DNA of 64,000 nucleotides from UBA7359 sp041689615 (GTDB taxonomy: Bacteria > Pseudomonadota > Gammaproteobacteria > Eutrophobiales > Eutrophobiaceae). Position 1 is the stretch's first letter. Every line of letters starts with the position of its first letter. The stretch covers positions 248,001 to 312,000 of the forward strand of contig JBDNFW010000033.1 in assembly GCA_041689615.1 (NCBI GenBank). The letters run 5' to 3'. The position numbers and the translations under genes were made by a program. This document shows, one piece after another, positions 36,908 through 45,162 of this stretch. The notes beneath the pieces are model-generated. The model did no database searches, was not told where the DNA came from, and saw only the letters and a list, made by a program, of their open reading frames with translations.

Positions 36908-37890
36908 AGACATTAGTCACAGGCGCAAATGGATTCATTGGCTCTGCTGTCGCACGCTTATTATTAGATAAAGGTCATGACGTACGCGTATTAGTTCGCC
37001 CTAACTCAGACAAGCGTAACTTTGAAGGACTTGAGCTCGAAATAATTGAAGGTGATTTAAACGATAATGAATCCTTAAAACGTGCTGTTTCTGGCTGTAA
37101 CACACTCTTTCATCTCGCTGCTGATTATCGTTTATGGATACCTGATCCAGATAACATGTACAAAACAAATGTTGATGGTACACGTAACCTTATTATTGCC
37201 GCAACTGAAGCTAACGTAGATAAAATTGTTTATACCAGCAGTGTTGCTACTCTGGGAATAAATAAAGATGGGACGGCTTCTGATGAAACAACACCTGTTT
37301 CACTTGAAGAGATGACCGGTCATTACAAGCGCTCTAAATTTTTAGCAGAACAAGAAGTCAATAAACTCATAAAAGAACAATCTTGTCCTGTCACCATTGT
37401 GAATCCTTCGACGCCAGTTGGTCCACGAGATATTAAACCGACACCAACGGGAAAGATCGTGCTCGACACGATTCGCCATCGCATGCCGGCTTATGTCGAC
37501 ACCGGTTTGAATATCGTTCACGTAGATGATGTTGCAAAAGGACATCTACTGGCGATGGATAAAGGCGAAATTGGAGAGCGATATATTCTCGGCGGCGATA
37601 ATATGACCTTGGCATCGATACTGGAATATATCTGCGTCAGTCAGGGTATGTCTCCACCAACAATTAAATTACCGCATAATCTGGTATTACCCATTGCCTG
37701 GTTTATGGAACGTATTGCTAATATCACACATAAAGAACCTAGAGCCACGGTTGATAGTGTCAAAATGTCGAAAAAAATGATGTTCTTTTCAAGTGAAAAA
37801 GCAAAAGAAAAACTGGGATACCAATCACGTCCAGGTATTGAAGGTTTTAAGGATGCTATCGATTGGTTTAATGCAGAAAACTACTCTTAA
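36904..37890 (+). CDS. hpnA: HpnA, hopanoid-associated NAD-dependent sugar epimerase
   Basis: This 328-residue extended short-chain dehydrogenase has TGANGFIGSAVARLLL at residues 6-21, YTSSVATLG near 105, catalytic Y..K in GHYKRSKFLAE, and NPSTPVGPRDIKPTP, a run typical of the hopanoid-associated epimerase. The open frame extends upstream into hpnN, but the ATG at 36904 overlaps the hpnN stop and starts the Rossmann motif correctly. Its biochemical step is not established as firmly as for HpnF, G or H. It is the last gene of the hopanoid core operon, followed by a 251-base spacer. Confidence 0.9.
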   Translation: MKTLVTGANGFIGSAVARLLLDKGHDVRVLVRPNSDKRNFEGLELEIIEGDLNDNESLKRAVSGCNTLFHLAADYRLWIPDPDNMYKTNVDGTRNLIIAATEANVDKIVYTSSVATLGINKDGTASDETTPVSLEEMTGHYKRSKFLAEQEVNKLIKEQSCPVTIVNPSTPVGPRDIKPTPTGKIVLDTIRHRMPAYVDTGLNIVHVDDVAKGHLLAMDKGEIGERYILGGDNMTLASILEYICVSQGMSPPTIKLPHNLVLPIAWFMERIANITHKEPRATVDSVKMSKKMMFFSSEKAKEKLGYQSRPGIEGFKDAIDWFNAENYS

Positions 37891-37930
37891 GACTCAAATA
37901 AAAATGCACTATTTTAAAAAGACTCTTTTA

Positions 37931-37972
37931 AAAAAAGCCTTTCCTAAAAACACAACGTATTTTTAGGAAAGG
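37931..37972 (-). terminator. Intrinsic terminator of the antiporter operon (minus strand)
   Basis: CCTTTCCTAAAAA (37938-37950) and TTTTTAGGAAAGG (37960-37972) form a perfect 13-bp stem with a 9-base loop. Read on the - strand it is followed by CTTTTTTT, the usual U-tract. It therefore ends transcripts coming from the 38142-43471 operon. On the + strand no U-tract follows, so it is not an evident hpnA terminator. Confidence 0.75.
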
Positions 37973-38141
37973 TGCGCCATCCATTGCGCGGGTTCATCCG
38001 TGACTGTTTCCATACAAGAATATACGTCCTTGTGAGTAGAACTATAAATGTATTAATCGCGAATAGATATTATCGCAAAAGAGGACATGCAGTGAGTTAG
38101 GGTCTACTCACAAATAGGGAGAGCTAAAGATGAGCCTTTGT
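37973..38141. other. Spacer with an 11-bp inverted repeat, no gene seen
   Basis: The spacer downstream of hpnA and of the antiporter operon contains TTGTGAGTAGA (38030-38040) and TCTACTCACAA (38103-38113), a perfect 11-bp inverted repeat 62 bases apart. No credible reading frame lies inside. It could be a structured 3' region, a small RNA ending at the 37931-37972 terminator, or the relic of a repeat element. Confidence 0.45.
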
Positions 38142-39812
38142 TTAAAGCAGAAAATAAGATAAGGAAATAATAAATACCACCATGATTAATCCCATACCCA
38201 TTGCCAGAGAAAACTGAATATTTAATTTATTATCAACATAGTGACCAAGTTTCAAACCTGAATATTTATGACTTATGCCACTTTGAAGCAGACAAAGCTT
38301 CTTCAAAATACAATCTGAGATTGTTTTGCCAAACTTTCTGTAAAACCAATCAAAATCAAGACTGATGGTTAATGTTCTTTTCATTAATGGCAACATGACA
38401 AAGAAAGCTAGACCTGAAAACAAAAGCAACTGTAGTTGTGTCAATGTATGTGCTGCAGTGTATGGTACATAATTCACTTCATAAGGTAGCATTGCATATA
38501 ACAAATTTGGAAAAACACCCAACAAAATACAGATGACCGCAAAAAATATCATACCCATCTGCATATTAAGCGGAGGATCATCTGGTCTCAAACCACTGTC
38601 TTTCTGAAAGAAAACAAACCACGGAAATTTAATACCTGCATGTAAAAACACACCGGCGGAAGCTGCTTGCAACAGTAACCACACCCATAATAAATGTTCA
38701 TCAACAGAAGCCTGCGTCACCATAGACTTACTAACAAAGCCGGAGGTAAGAGGAAAAGAAGAAATCGCTAACGCACCGATAATCCCACAGACAGCAGTAA
38801 CGGGCATAGTCTGAATTAAGCCGCCTAAATCAGTACATTTACGTTTACCGGTCATATATAAAACAGATCCGGCAGACATTAATAATAAAGCTTTATATAT
38901 AATGTGTGTAAATGCATGAGCTGCAGCACCATTTAATGCCATCTCGGTACCAATGCCGATACCACAAAGCATGAACCCCACCTGATTAATAATGCTATAG
39001 GCAAGAATTCGACGCATATCATTTTCAAGTAAGGCGTAAATGATCCCGTAAAAAATCATAAATAAACCGATATACACTAATAACTCTGTTCCGGGAAAAC
39101 CTCTCAACAAAACATACACTGCAGTTTTCGTCGTAAAGGCACTTAGAAACACAGTGCCACTAAATGAAGCTTCAGGATAAGCATCGGCCAACCATGCTGT
39201 TAATGGTGGTGCGCCTGCATTTAATAAAAAGCCGCAAAGGATTAGCCACGTCGCAATACTATTAGGTTGCATCGCTGTAAATAATATTGAACCAGTTTCA
39301 TTAACGTAGGCTGATATACCGCACATCAATATGACACCACCTAATAAATGAATAACGATATAACGCATACCCGCTCGTCGAGAATTTTCATTCTGTGCCG
39401 ACCAGATAACCAGTGTTGAAGATAATGCCATCAATTCCCAGAAAATAAACAACGTCAGAAGATCGCCTGCAAGTACGACAGACATCGCACCACCGGCATA
39501 AATAAAAGCTGCAGCTAATTCTTTTGAACTAGCTTGCTTACAGCAAAACAAGCTTCCGGTGAAAACAGTAATAGAAAATACTGTAATAAATAATCGACTC
39601 AGTGCATCAAGATTAATAAGTGTTAATTCGAATCCAAGATATTGAATCGAACAAGCCGAACCAAATGACATATCCCAGACACTGGCTAAAGCTAGACAGG
39701 GAATTAATAAAACGAAGAGTGTTCTTTTTGTTCCATGTAAAAAAGGAATTAATAAGCCTGATAAGATTAGTAACAAACCTGGATGAAATAAACTACATGT
39801 CATAGTAATCAT
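38142..39812 (-). CDS. MrpD/NuoN-type proton-conducting membrane subunit (third copy in operon)
   Basis: This 556-residue polytopic protein of the complex I/Mrp antiporter-like family has about 14 membrane helices. The TM5-type Glu is in LFIFWELMALSS, and the TM7-type Lys is in FTTKTAVYVLLR with the preceding AWLADAYPEASFSG segment; these form the ion-path pair conserved in MrpD and NuoL/M/N. It has a longer C-terminal tail (about 450-556) than its two operon paralogues, with a cytoplasmic stretch and one more helix. It is the last gene of the operon and overlaps the small membrane protein gene by 20 bases. Whether the complex moves Na+, K+ or only H+ cannot be read from sequence. Confidence 0.82.
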   Translation of the reverse strand: MITMTCSLFHPGLLLILSGLLIPFLHGTKRTLFVLLIPCLALASVWDMSFGSACSIQYLGFELTLINLDALSRLFITVFSITVFTGSLFCCKQASSKELAAAFIYAGGAMSVVLAGDLLTLFIFWELMALSSTLVIWSAQNENSRRAGMRYIVIHLLGGVILMCGISAYVNETGSILFTAMQPNSIATWLILCGFLLNAGAPPLTAWLADAYPEASFSGTVFLSAFTTKTAVYVLLRGFPGTELLVYIGLFMIFYGIIYALLENDMRRILAYSIINQVGFMLCGIGIGTEMALNGAAAHAFTHIIYKALLLMSAGSVLYMTGKRKCTDLGGLIQTMPVTAVCGIIGALAISSFPLTSGFVSKSMVTQASVDEHLLWVWLLLQAASAGVFLHAGIKFPWFVFFQKDSGLRPDDPPLNMQMGMIFFAVICILLGVFPNLLYAMLPYEVNYVPYTAAHTLTQLQLLLFSGLAFFVMLPLMKRTLTISLDFDWFYRKFGKTISDCILKKLCLLQSGISHKYSGLKLGHYVDNKLNIQFSLAMGMGLIMVVFIISLSYFLL

Positions 39813-40032
39813 CCTTACGCTTAATCAAGAAACCTAATACTTTTGCAAAAATGACCATTGCGACACAAGTTAGAAAACCATAGATCGCATGAAATACAAA
39901 AAAACCTTCTACTTTAAAATGTGGATGCAACACCACGAAAACTTCGGCCAACACAGTTAATGCCAGAATAACAATGGCACCTATCCATAATTTTTTAATT
40001 GATGACTTTCTATAGAACCAGTTTTGATTCAT
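39793..40032 (-). CDS. Small two-helix membrane protein of the antiporter operon
   Basis: This 79-residue protein has two hydrophobic segments (about 14-34 and 43-67), a basic N-terminus (FYRKSSIKK) and a charged tail (KRKDDYYDM). It overlaps oleaginous neighbours in the same operon: its start overlaps the end of the 40029-41495 gene by 4 bases, and the next gene overlaps its end by 20. Tight packing implies a subunit or assembly factor of the Mrp-like complex. I do not recognise it as MrpE, F or G. Confidence 0.7.
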   Translation of the reverse strand: MNQNWFYRKSSIKKLWIGAIVILALTVLAEVFVVLHPHFKVEGFFVFHAIYGFLTCVAMVIFAKVLGFLIKRKDDYYDM

Positions 40033-41495
40033 ATCATATTACCTGCCAGCAGTTGAACCAGTTGTAATGGAACTTCAGGAAATAAAAATAATAATACTGT
40101 CATTATTGCTGTAAATGTTAAGGCAAAAACAATAGCTAATGGTGCTTCACTGTAACTAAGTTCTTTGCCATCAACTGGTTTTTTAAAAAATGCAGCATAA
40201 ATTATTGGCAAAAAATATCCTGCGTTTAATAAGGTACTGATGACAATAACTGTTATTGCAAAATAGGACTCAACTTCGAATGCGCCCTGTAGAATATACC
40301 ATTTACTTAAAAAACCTGCTGTAGGCGGGACACCTATCATCGATAAACTGGCAATAGCAAAAGCACCCATCGTCCAGGGCATTGCTTTTCCTATACCATT
40401 AAGTTCACTCACAGCAGTTTTTTTCGTTGCCGTATAGATTGATCCGGCGGCAAAGAACAAAGTAATTTTACCAAACGCATGAGCAAGAATATGAAGTGCT
40501 GCACCCATTATAGATATCGGTGCCAGTAATGCCGTTGCTAATATGACATAAGATAATTGACTAATGGTTGAATAAGCCAAGCGACGTTTTAGATTGTCCG
40601 CTTGTAAGGCAATAATCGAAGCAACAATAATAGTCATGCCAGCTAGATAAAGCAGAACATTCACTTCAATCATTTCGGCCAATAAAGCAGGACTAAATAT
40701 ATAAGTCACAATCTTAACAATACTAAAGACACCCGCTTTCACGACCGCAACCGCATGCAATAAAGCACTTACCGGGGTGGGAGCCACCATTGCCGCCGGT
40801 AACCAACGGTGCATAGGCATTAATGCCGCTTTACCTATTCCGTAAGCAAACAACATTAATAAAATTAATATCACACAATGCCCAATATCATTATTCAAAA
40901 TACCACCGTTGGTAAATTCGGTCGTGCCAGCCAACACATTCGTCCAGATAATAGCTGGCAGAAAAAAACAGATTGATGTTGAAAGAAGAACGCCTAAATA
41001 AACGCGGCCAGCACGCATCGCATCTTCACTACCTTTATGCGTTACCAGTGGATAAGTTGACAGCGTTAACGCTTCATAAAAAACAAATAATGTAATTAAG
41101 TTTGCCGAGAATGCAATCCCTATCGTGCTGGCAATGGCTATAGCAAAACAAATATAAAAGCGAGTTTGATGCTTTTCCTTATTACCACGCATATAACCGA
41201 TAGAATAAATTGAGTTTATTAACCATAAAAATGAAGCGATACAGGCGAACAACATGCCTAATGGTTCAATCTTGAAATGAATTGCAAGACCAGGCAAAAA
41301 CTCTAATAAATGTAATTGTGGTTGTTCACCATTCAATACTTTTTGCAATAATGCATAAACGACGAAGATTAAACAAACAGAGCTAATTAATGTAACTGCT
41401 TCTCTGAGATTAATACTATTATGAGTAGCCACAATAAAAACCGTCGCTATAACAGGAATACATAAAGCCAGTGTGATTAATAATTGATCGCTCAT
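40029..41495 (-). CDS. mrpD: MrpD-type antiporter subunit (second copy in operon)
   Basis: This 488-residue protein has about 14 membrane helices. TM5 Glu lies in LFVFYEALTLSTYP, TM7 Lys in HAVAVVKAGVFSIVK after the ALMPMHRWLPAAMVAPTPVS motif, and a later helix has FGKITLFFAAGSIY with a conserved Lys. The MPMHRWLP...TPVSALLHA run is the strongest family signature of proton-pumping antiporter-like subunits. It is 2 bases from the upstream paralogue at 41498-42982. Ordinary respiratory NuoM is unlikely, because the real nuo operon end lies at 63.7 kb and no other nuo genes surround it here. Confidence 0.85.
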   Translation of the reverse strand: MSDQLLITLALCIPVIATVFIVATHNSINLREAVTLISSVCLIFVVYALLQKVLNGEQPQLHLLEFLPGLAIHFKIEPLGMLFACIASFLWLINSIYSIGYMRGNKEKHQTRFYICFAIAIASTIGIAFSANLITLFVFYEALTLSTYPLVTHKGSEDAMRAGRVYLGVLLSTSICFFLPAIIWTNVLAGTTEFTNGGILNNDIGHCVILILLMLFAYGIGKAALMPMHRWLPAAMVAPTPVSALLHAVAVVKAGVFSIVKIVTYIFSPALLAEMIEVNVLLYLAGMTIIVASIIALQADNLKRRLAYSTISQLSYVILATALLAPISIMGAALHILAHAFGKITLFFAAGSIYTATKKTAVSELNGIGKAMPWTMGAFAIASLSMIGVPPTAGFLSKWYILQGAFEVESYFAITVIVISTLLNAGYFLPIIYAAFFKKPVDGKELSYSEAPLAIVFALTFTAIMTVLLFLFPEVPLQLVQLLAGNMI

Positions 41496-41497
41496 GA

Positions 41498-42982
41498 TTA
41501 TTTAGTAAATAAATCTTTAGCGATGGCATTAGCCATATCAACATTAAAAGAAGAATCAAGTCCAAAATAAATATTGGCAACAACAAATAGAGATAATGCA
41601 AAAAATAATAAGTATGGCGTTTTCTGATCTTTATCTAATACGATAATTTCTTTTTCAGATGTTTTAAAATAAGCAACCTCAACAAACTTCCAGATATACA
41701 TAATGGCTAACACAGATGAAAAAACAATAACTATCACGAGACCCCAGTAACCCGCTTCAAATGATGCTTTAATCAAGTACCATTTACTAACAAAACCAGC
41801 TGTCATGGGTACGCCGATCAAACTTAATCCGGAAATGAGAAAAGAAAGCATCAGTAAAGGCATTTTTTTAGCCAAACCTGCAAGCTGAGAAATTGAATCC
41901 GTCTTGCTATAAAAGATGATTGTGACTACCGATAAAAACAGGGTTACTTTAATAATGGCATGATTAAAAATATGAATCAGGCCAGCAGCAAGTCCTGCTT
42001 CGGTTGCCAATGAAATACCTAATAACATATAGCCCAATTGCGCAATACTGGAATAAGCTAATAAACGTTTCAAACTATCTTGTTTAATTGCCAAATAAGA
42101 GCCATATAAAATTCCAGCACAGGCTAATATCATTAATAAATAATTCAATGTCTCCTGAAAAAAGACATAGTCATGGCCAAATGTTGAATAAATAAATCTT
42201 ATAAGAACATAGATAAAAACTTTGGTCGTCGTGCCTGCAAGAAAAGTAGAGACTATTGACGGCGAATAGCTATAAGCATCGGGCAACCATAAATGCAGAG
42301 GAAAAATAGCAGCTTTTATTCCAATACCTATGACAAAAAATACCAACGCTATCGTTAATGTCTTCGTATTTTCAACATCTGGCAAACGTTGAAATATATC
42401 CGCCATATTTAATGTGCCGGTAACAACATAAAGTAACCCAACAGCGATCAAAATAAAACTGGCGCCAATCGTTCCATAGATAAGATATTTAAAAGCAGCA
42501 TATAAACAACGCTTATCTTTGCCAATACTAATCATAGCGTAAGATGATAGTGAAGCTATTTCTATAAAGACAAATAAATTAAACGCATCACCAGTCATAA
42601 TGACGCCCAATAAACCGGTCAAATTTAACAAGAACGCCGTGTAAAATAAATAAAGACGATCAGATGAAATTTCATTCGCAATACTCGCTTTTGCACCGAG
42701 CAAAACAATTGCGGCGACACCATTAACAATGAGCAACATAAATACCGTCAGCTTATCTAGCCGATATTCAATCCCCCAGGGACTAAGCCAACCACCAAGC
42801 GCATATGAAATAACACCTTCAGTTAAAACTTGGTCAAATAAAATGCAAGAGATAACAAAGGATAAGACACTAACCAGTGCTGTTAACAACCAACTTAATG
42901 TACCTTGACGTAAAATGACACATAAGGGTGCAGCTATTAAAGGTACAATTACTTGTAATACAGGCAAATGAGAACTAATCAC
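41498..42982 (-). CDS. mrpD: MrpD-type antiporter subunit (first copy in operon)
   Basis: This 494-residue polytopic subunit has TM5 Glu in LFVFIEIASLSSYAM, TM7 Lys in STFLAGTTTKVFIYVLIR, the preceding FPLHLWLPDAYSYSPS, and FNHAIIKVTLFLSVV with another conserved Lys. The start is GTG at 42980-42982 with AGAGGAG upstream. That ribosome site lies inside one arm of dispersed repeat element B, whose other arm falls in the 3' end of the mrpC gene. It belongs to the operon mrpC-mrpD-mrpD-small-mrpD/NuoN-like. Three paralogues side by side suggest three stacked proton channels of one membrane arm. Confidence 0.85.
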   Translation of the reverse strand: MISSHLPVLQVIVPLIAAPLCVILRQGTLSWLLTALVSVLSFVISCILFDQVLTEGVISYALGGWLSPWGIEYRLDKLTVFMLLIVNGVAAIVLLGAKASIANEISSDRLYLFYTAFLLNLTGLLGVIMTGDAFNLFVFIEIASLSSYAMISIGKDKRCLYAAFKYLIYGTIGASFILIAVGLLYVVTGTLNMADIFQRLPDVENTKTLTIALVFFVIGIGIKAAIFPLHLWLPDAYSYSPSIVSTFLAGTTTKVFIYVLIRFIYSTFGHDYVFFQETLNYLLMILACAGILYGSYLAIKQDSLKRLLAYSSIAQLGYMLLGISLATEAGLAAGLIHIFNHAIIKVTLFLSVVTIIFYSKTDSISQLAGLAKKMPLLMLSFLISGLSLIGVPMTAGFVSKWYLIKASFEAGYWGLVIVIVFSSVLAIMYIWKFVEVAYFKTSEKEIIVLDKDQKTPYLLFFALSLFVVANIYFGLDSSFNVDMANAIAKDLFTK

Positions 42983-42984
42983 CC

Positions 42985-43125
42985 AGGACTCCTCTGAAAA
43001 TGTCTTTTATTCGCGATAGCGGCGTCAGCACTGTGCTCGAATCCTCATGTATTACATATACACTGCGGTTCTGTGCGCAGTGCTTCCTTACTCTCACAAA
43101 AAAATCCTATCTTCAGAGGAGTCCT
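42985..43125. repeat. Dispersed intergenic element, copy B (between mrpC and mrpD)
   Basis: This element of about 141 bp is bounded by a perfect 14-bp inverted repeat, AGGACTCCTCTGAA (42985-42998) and TTCAGAGGAGTCCT (43112-43125). Interior matches to copy C include GTGCTC, ATACACTGCGGTT/ATACACTCCGGTT, CTTCCTTACTC and an A-run plus ATCCTAT near the right end. Copy B lacks the CAGAGTACGATGT segment found in A and C. The right end covers the last codons of mrpC, and the left arm covers the ribosome site of the next gene. Confidence 0.75.
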
Positions 43126-43471
43126 TAAACTCCTGTTGTATTTCATCATCTTCAACTGAACCAAAGGCATGATAAAGCCGAATAACGATGGCGAGCCCTA
43201 ATGCGGTCGTTGATATGCCCACGACAATCGCAGTCAGAATTAACACATGTGGTAAGGGACTCGAATAAAGCGTATTTGATTCATTTAGAATCGGGGCTGT
43301 ACCACCCGTAATTTTTCCCATTGAGATAAATAGAATAAAAATGGATGTTTGAAAGATATTGATGCCTATTAATTTCTTTACCAGATTCTTATGCGCAATA
43401 ACAATATACAGCCCTATCATCATTAATATGACGACGACCCAGTAATTAAACGCCCCCAGAATATCCATCAA
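43094..43471 (-). CDS. mrpC: MrpC/NuoK-type antiporter subunit
   Basis: This 125-residue protein has three membrane helices (about 10-28, 33-50 and 75-98) and the NuoK/MrpC pattern GLYIVIAHKNLVKKLIGINI and LTAIVVGISTTALGLAIVIRLY. It is the first gene of the operon, followed by three MrpD-like subunits. No MrpA, B, E, F or G is found in the window, so the locus encodes only a partial Mrp set. The C-terminal codons (QEFKDSSEDRIFL) lie inside dispersed element B. This suggests that the element arrived at, or reshaped, the gene end. Confidence 0.82.
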   Translation of the reverse strand: MMDILGAFNYWVVVILMMIGLYIVIAHKNLVKKLIGINIFQTSIFILFISMGKITGGTAPILNESNTLYSSPLPHVLILTAIVVGISTTALGLAIVIRLYHAFGSVEDDEIQQEFKDSSEDRIFL

Positions 43472-43550
43472 AGTTAAAACCTGTTTTATTTTTTATTTAA
43501 CTGAAAAAGCTCGTAGTAAAAAGAGCTTAATTTTAGAGGATATTATATAG

Positions 43551-43581
43551 AAAAAAACCGGACGCGTCGGCATCCGGTTTT
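43551..43581 (-). terminator. Intrinsic terminator downstream of nhaD
   Basis: On the - strand AAAACCGGA, a 10-base loop and TCCGGTTTT form a 9-bp stem followed by a run of T (43557-43551). It lies 45 bases beyond the nhaD stop. It should separate nhaD from the mrpC operon, whose promoter would then be in 43472-43550. Confidence 0.8.
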
Positions 43582-43625
43582 CATTATTAAATACTTATAA
43601 GAATTATGTTGCCATGGCTAATAAC

Positions 43626-45077
43626 TTAGCCATTAACAAGAAAATGCACCCAAATGCTTGCCGCATAACCCAGGGCAATGGCCCAGGTCCACTTAAGATG
43701 ACCAAAAAAAGTATAGATCCCTCTAGCCTGTCCCATTACAGCGACGCCTGCAGCCGATCCAACAGACAACATAGACCCACCTGTACCTGCAGTTAAAGTC
43801 ACTAACAACCATTGCGTCGTATCCATATCAGGTAACATAGTCAATACAGCAAACATTACCGGGATATTGTCAATAATCGCAGAGAGGATTCCAACCAGCA
43901 CGTTCGCTGTCGTTGGCCCTAAATCGACATACATAAATTCTGATAATGCAGCGAGATATCCCATCGTCCCCAAGCCACCAACACAGAGAATAACACCATA
44001 GAAAAACATTAATGTGTCCCACTCTGCTCGAGCTAATTTTTTGAAGATATTAAACTCTTCTTCCTGCTTTCCTTCATTATTATTATCGCCAAATGATTCT
44101 ACACCCAACGCACCGGCACCATTGTCGACAACAGTTACTTTATTTTGACGTTTGATTTTCATTTTTAGAAAATAGCCAAATATTTTAAGAAACGCTAAAC
44201 CGGTCATCATGCCTAGTACTGGAGGCATATGAAGGAAATTGTGTGCGCATACGGCCATAATAATTGTCACAATAAATAATATGACAACAACGACAGCACC
44301 ATCTTTTAACTCCACTTTCTCATCAATTGCATCGGGTTTCTCACTCGATACAAAACATGACATGATTGCCGCAGGTATTAGCCAGTTAACTAATGAAGGA
44401 ACAAACAAAACAAAGAACTGTTGAAAATCAAGAATTCCTTTTTGCCATACCATTAATGTGGTGATATCTCCAAACGGACTAAATGCGCCACCTGCATTTG
44501 CAGCAACAACGATATTGATACACGCTATTGAAACAAACTTAATGTTCGTTCCGCCTACTGCCATAACCACAGTCGACATTAATAACGCCGTTGTCAGGTT
44601 ATCGGCTATGGGCGATAAAACAAATGAGATAGCACCGGTAATCCAGAAAATCGTGCGTAATGAAAAACCTTGCGACACAAGCCATGAACGTAATTTGTCA
44701 AAAACATTACGATCTTCCATGGTATTGATATAGGTCATTGCAGCGAGTAAAAATAAAAATAACTCGCTAAACTCAAGCAAATTATGTCTTACCATGATTT
44801 CAGCCGTATGCTGATCACCATGTTGCCCATAGACAATGGCAACTATCATCCAGATGATACCGGCAGCAAGCATTACCGGCTTGGATTTACGCATATGAAT
44901 TTGTTCTTCTACAATAACCAGGCTATACGCCAAACAGAAAACAATGACGCATATTATGCCGCCCCAATGAGCAGTGAAATCCTGCAAATGTGCTTCTCCA
45001 GAAGCAAAAACAGACATTGGCAAGAGCAATAAAACTGATAGCACATATATAAAGAATTGCTTTCCACGTATTTGCAT
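43626..45077 (-). CDS. nhaD: NhaD-type Na+/H+ antiporter
   Basis: This 483-residue membrane protein of the ArsB/NhaD superfamily has an N-terminal signal-like helix (about 9-26) and about 12 membrane segments. The conserved SPIADNLTTALLMS region (about 157-170) and NAGGAFSPFGDITTLMVW (about 194-211) carry the acidic and polar residues of the ion path, with a second antiparallel copy in IIDNIPVMFAV and GTGGSMLSVGSAAGVAVMG. An acidic cytoplasmic loop near 320-345 is typical. It is monocistronic with its own terminator, and lies next to the Mrp-like operon on the same strand. Together they indicate active Na+ cycling. Confidence 0.92.
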   Translation of the reverse strand: MQIRGKQFFIYVLSVLLLLPMSVFASGEAHLQDFTAHWGGIICVIVFCLAYSLVIVEEQIHMRKSKPVMLAAGIIWMIVAIVYGQHGDQHTAEIMVRHNLLEFSELFLFLLAAMTYINTMEDRNVFDKLRSWLVSQGFSLRTIFWITGAISFVLSPIADNLTTALLMSTVVMAVGGTNIKFVSIACINIVVAANAGGAFSPFGDITTLMVWQKGILDFQQFFVLFVPSLVNWLIPAAIMSCFVSSEKPDAIDEKVELKDGAVVVVILFIVTIIMAVCAHNFLHMPPVLGMMTGLAFLKIFGYFLKMKIKRQNKVTVVDNGAGALGVESFGDNNNEGKQEEEFNIFKKLARAEWDTLMFFYGVILCVGGLGTMGYLAALSEFMYVDLGPTTANVLVGILSAIIDNIPVMFAVLTMLPDMDTTQWLLVTLTAGTGGSMLSVGSAAGVAVMGQARGIYTFFGHLKWTWAIALGYAASIWVHFLVNG

Positions 45078-45162
45078 CGACTTACTCCCGTCCTAAATAT
45101 CCTTTAAATTATCTAATAAACCTACCAATCGGCAATTGTTGTTCGATACTATGCAGCAAAAA

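Noticed and set aside
38142..43471. Interpretation as a second complex I (nuo) operon
   Set aside because: No hydrophilic Nuo subunits, NuoA, H or J are present, and the subunit set is C/K plus repeated D/N types, which fits Mrp-like modules better.
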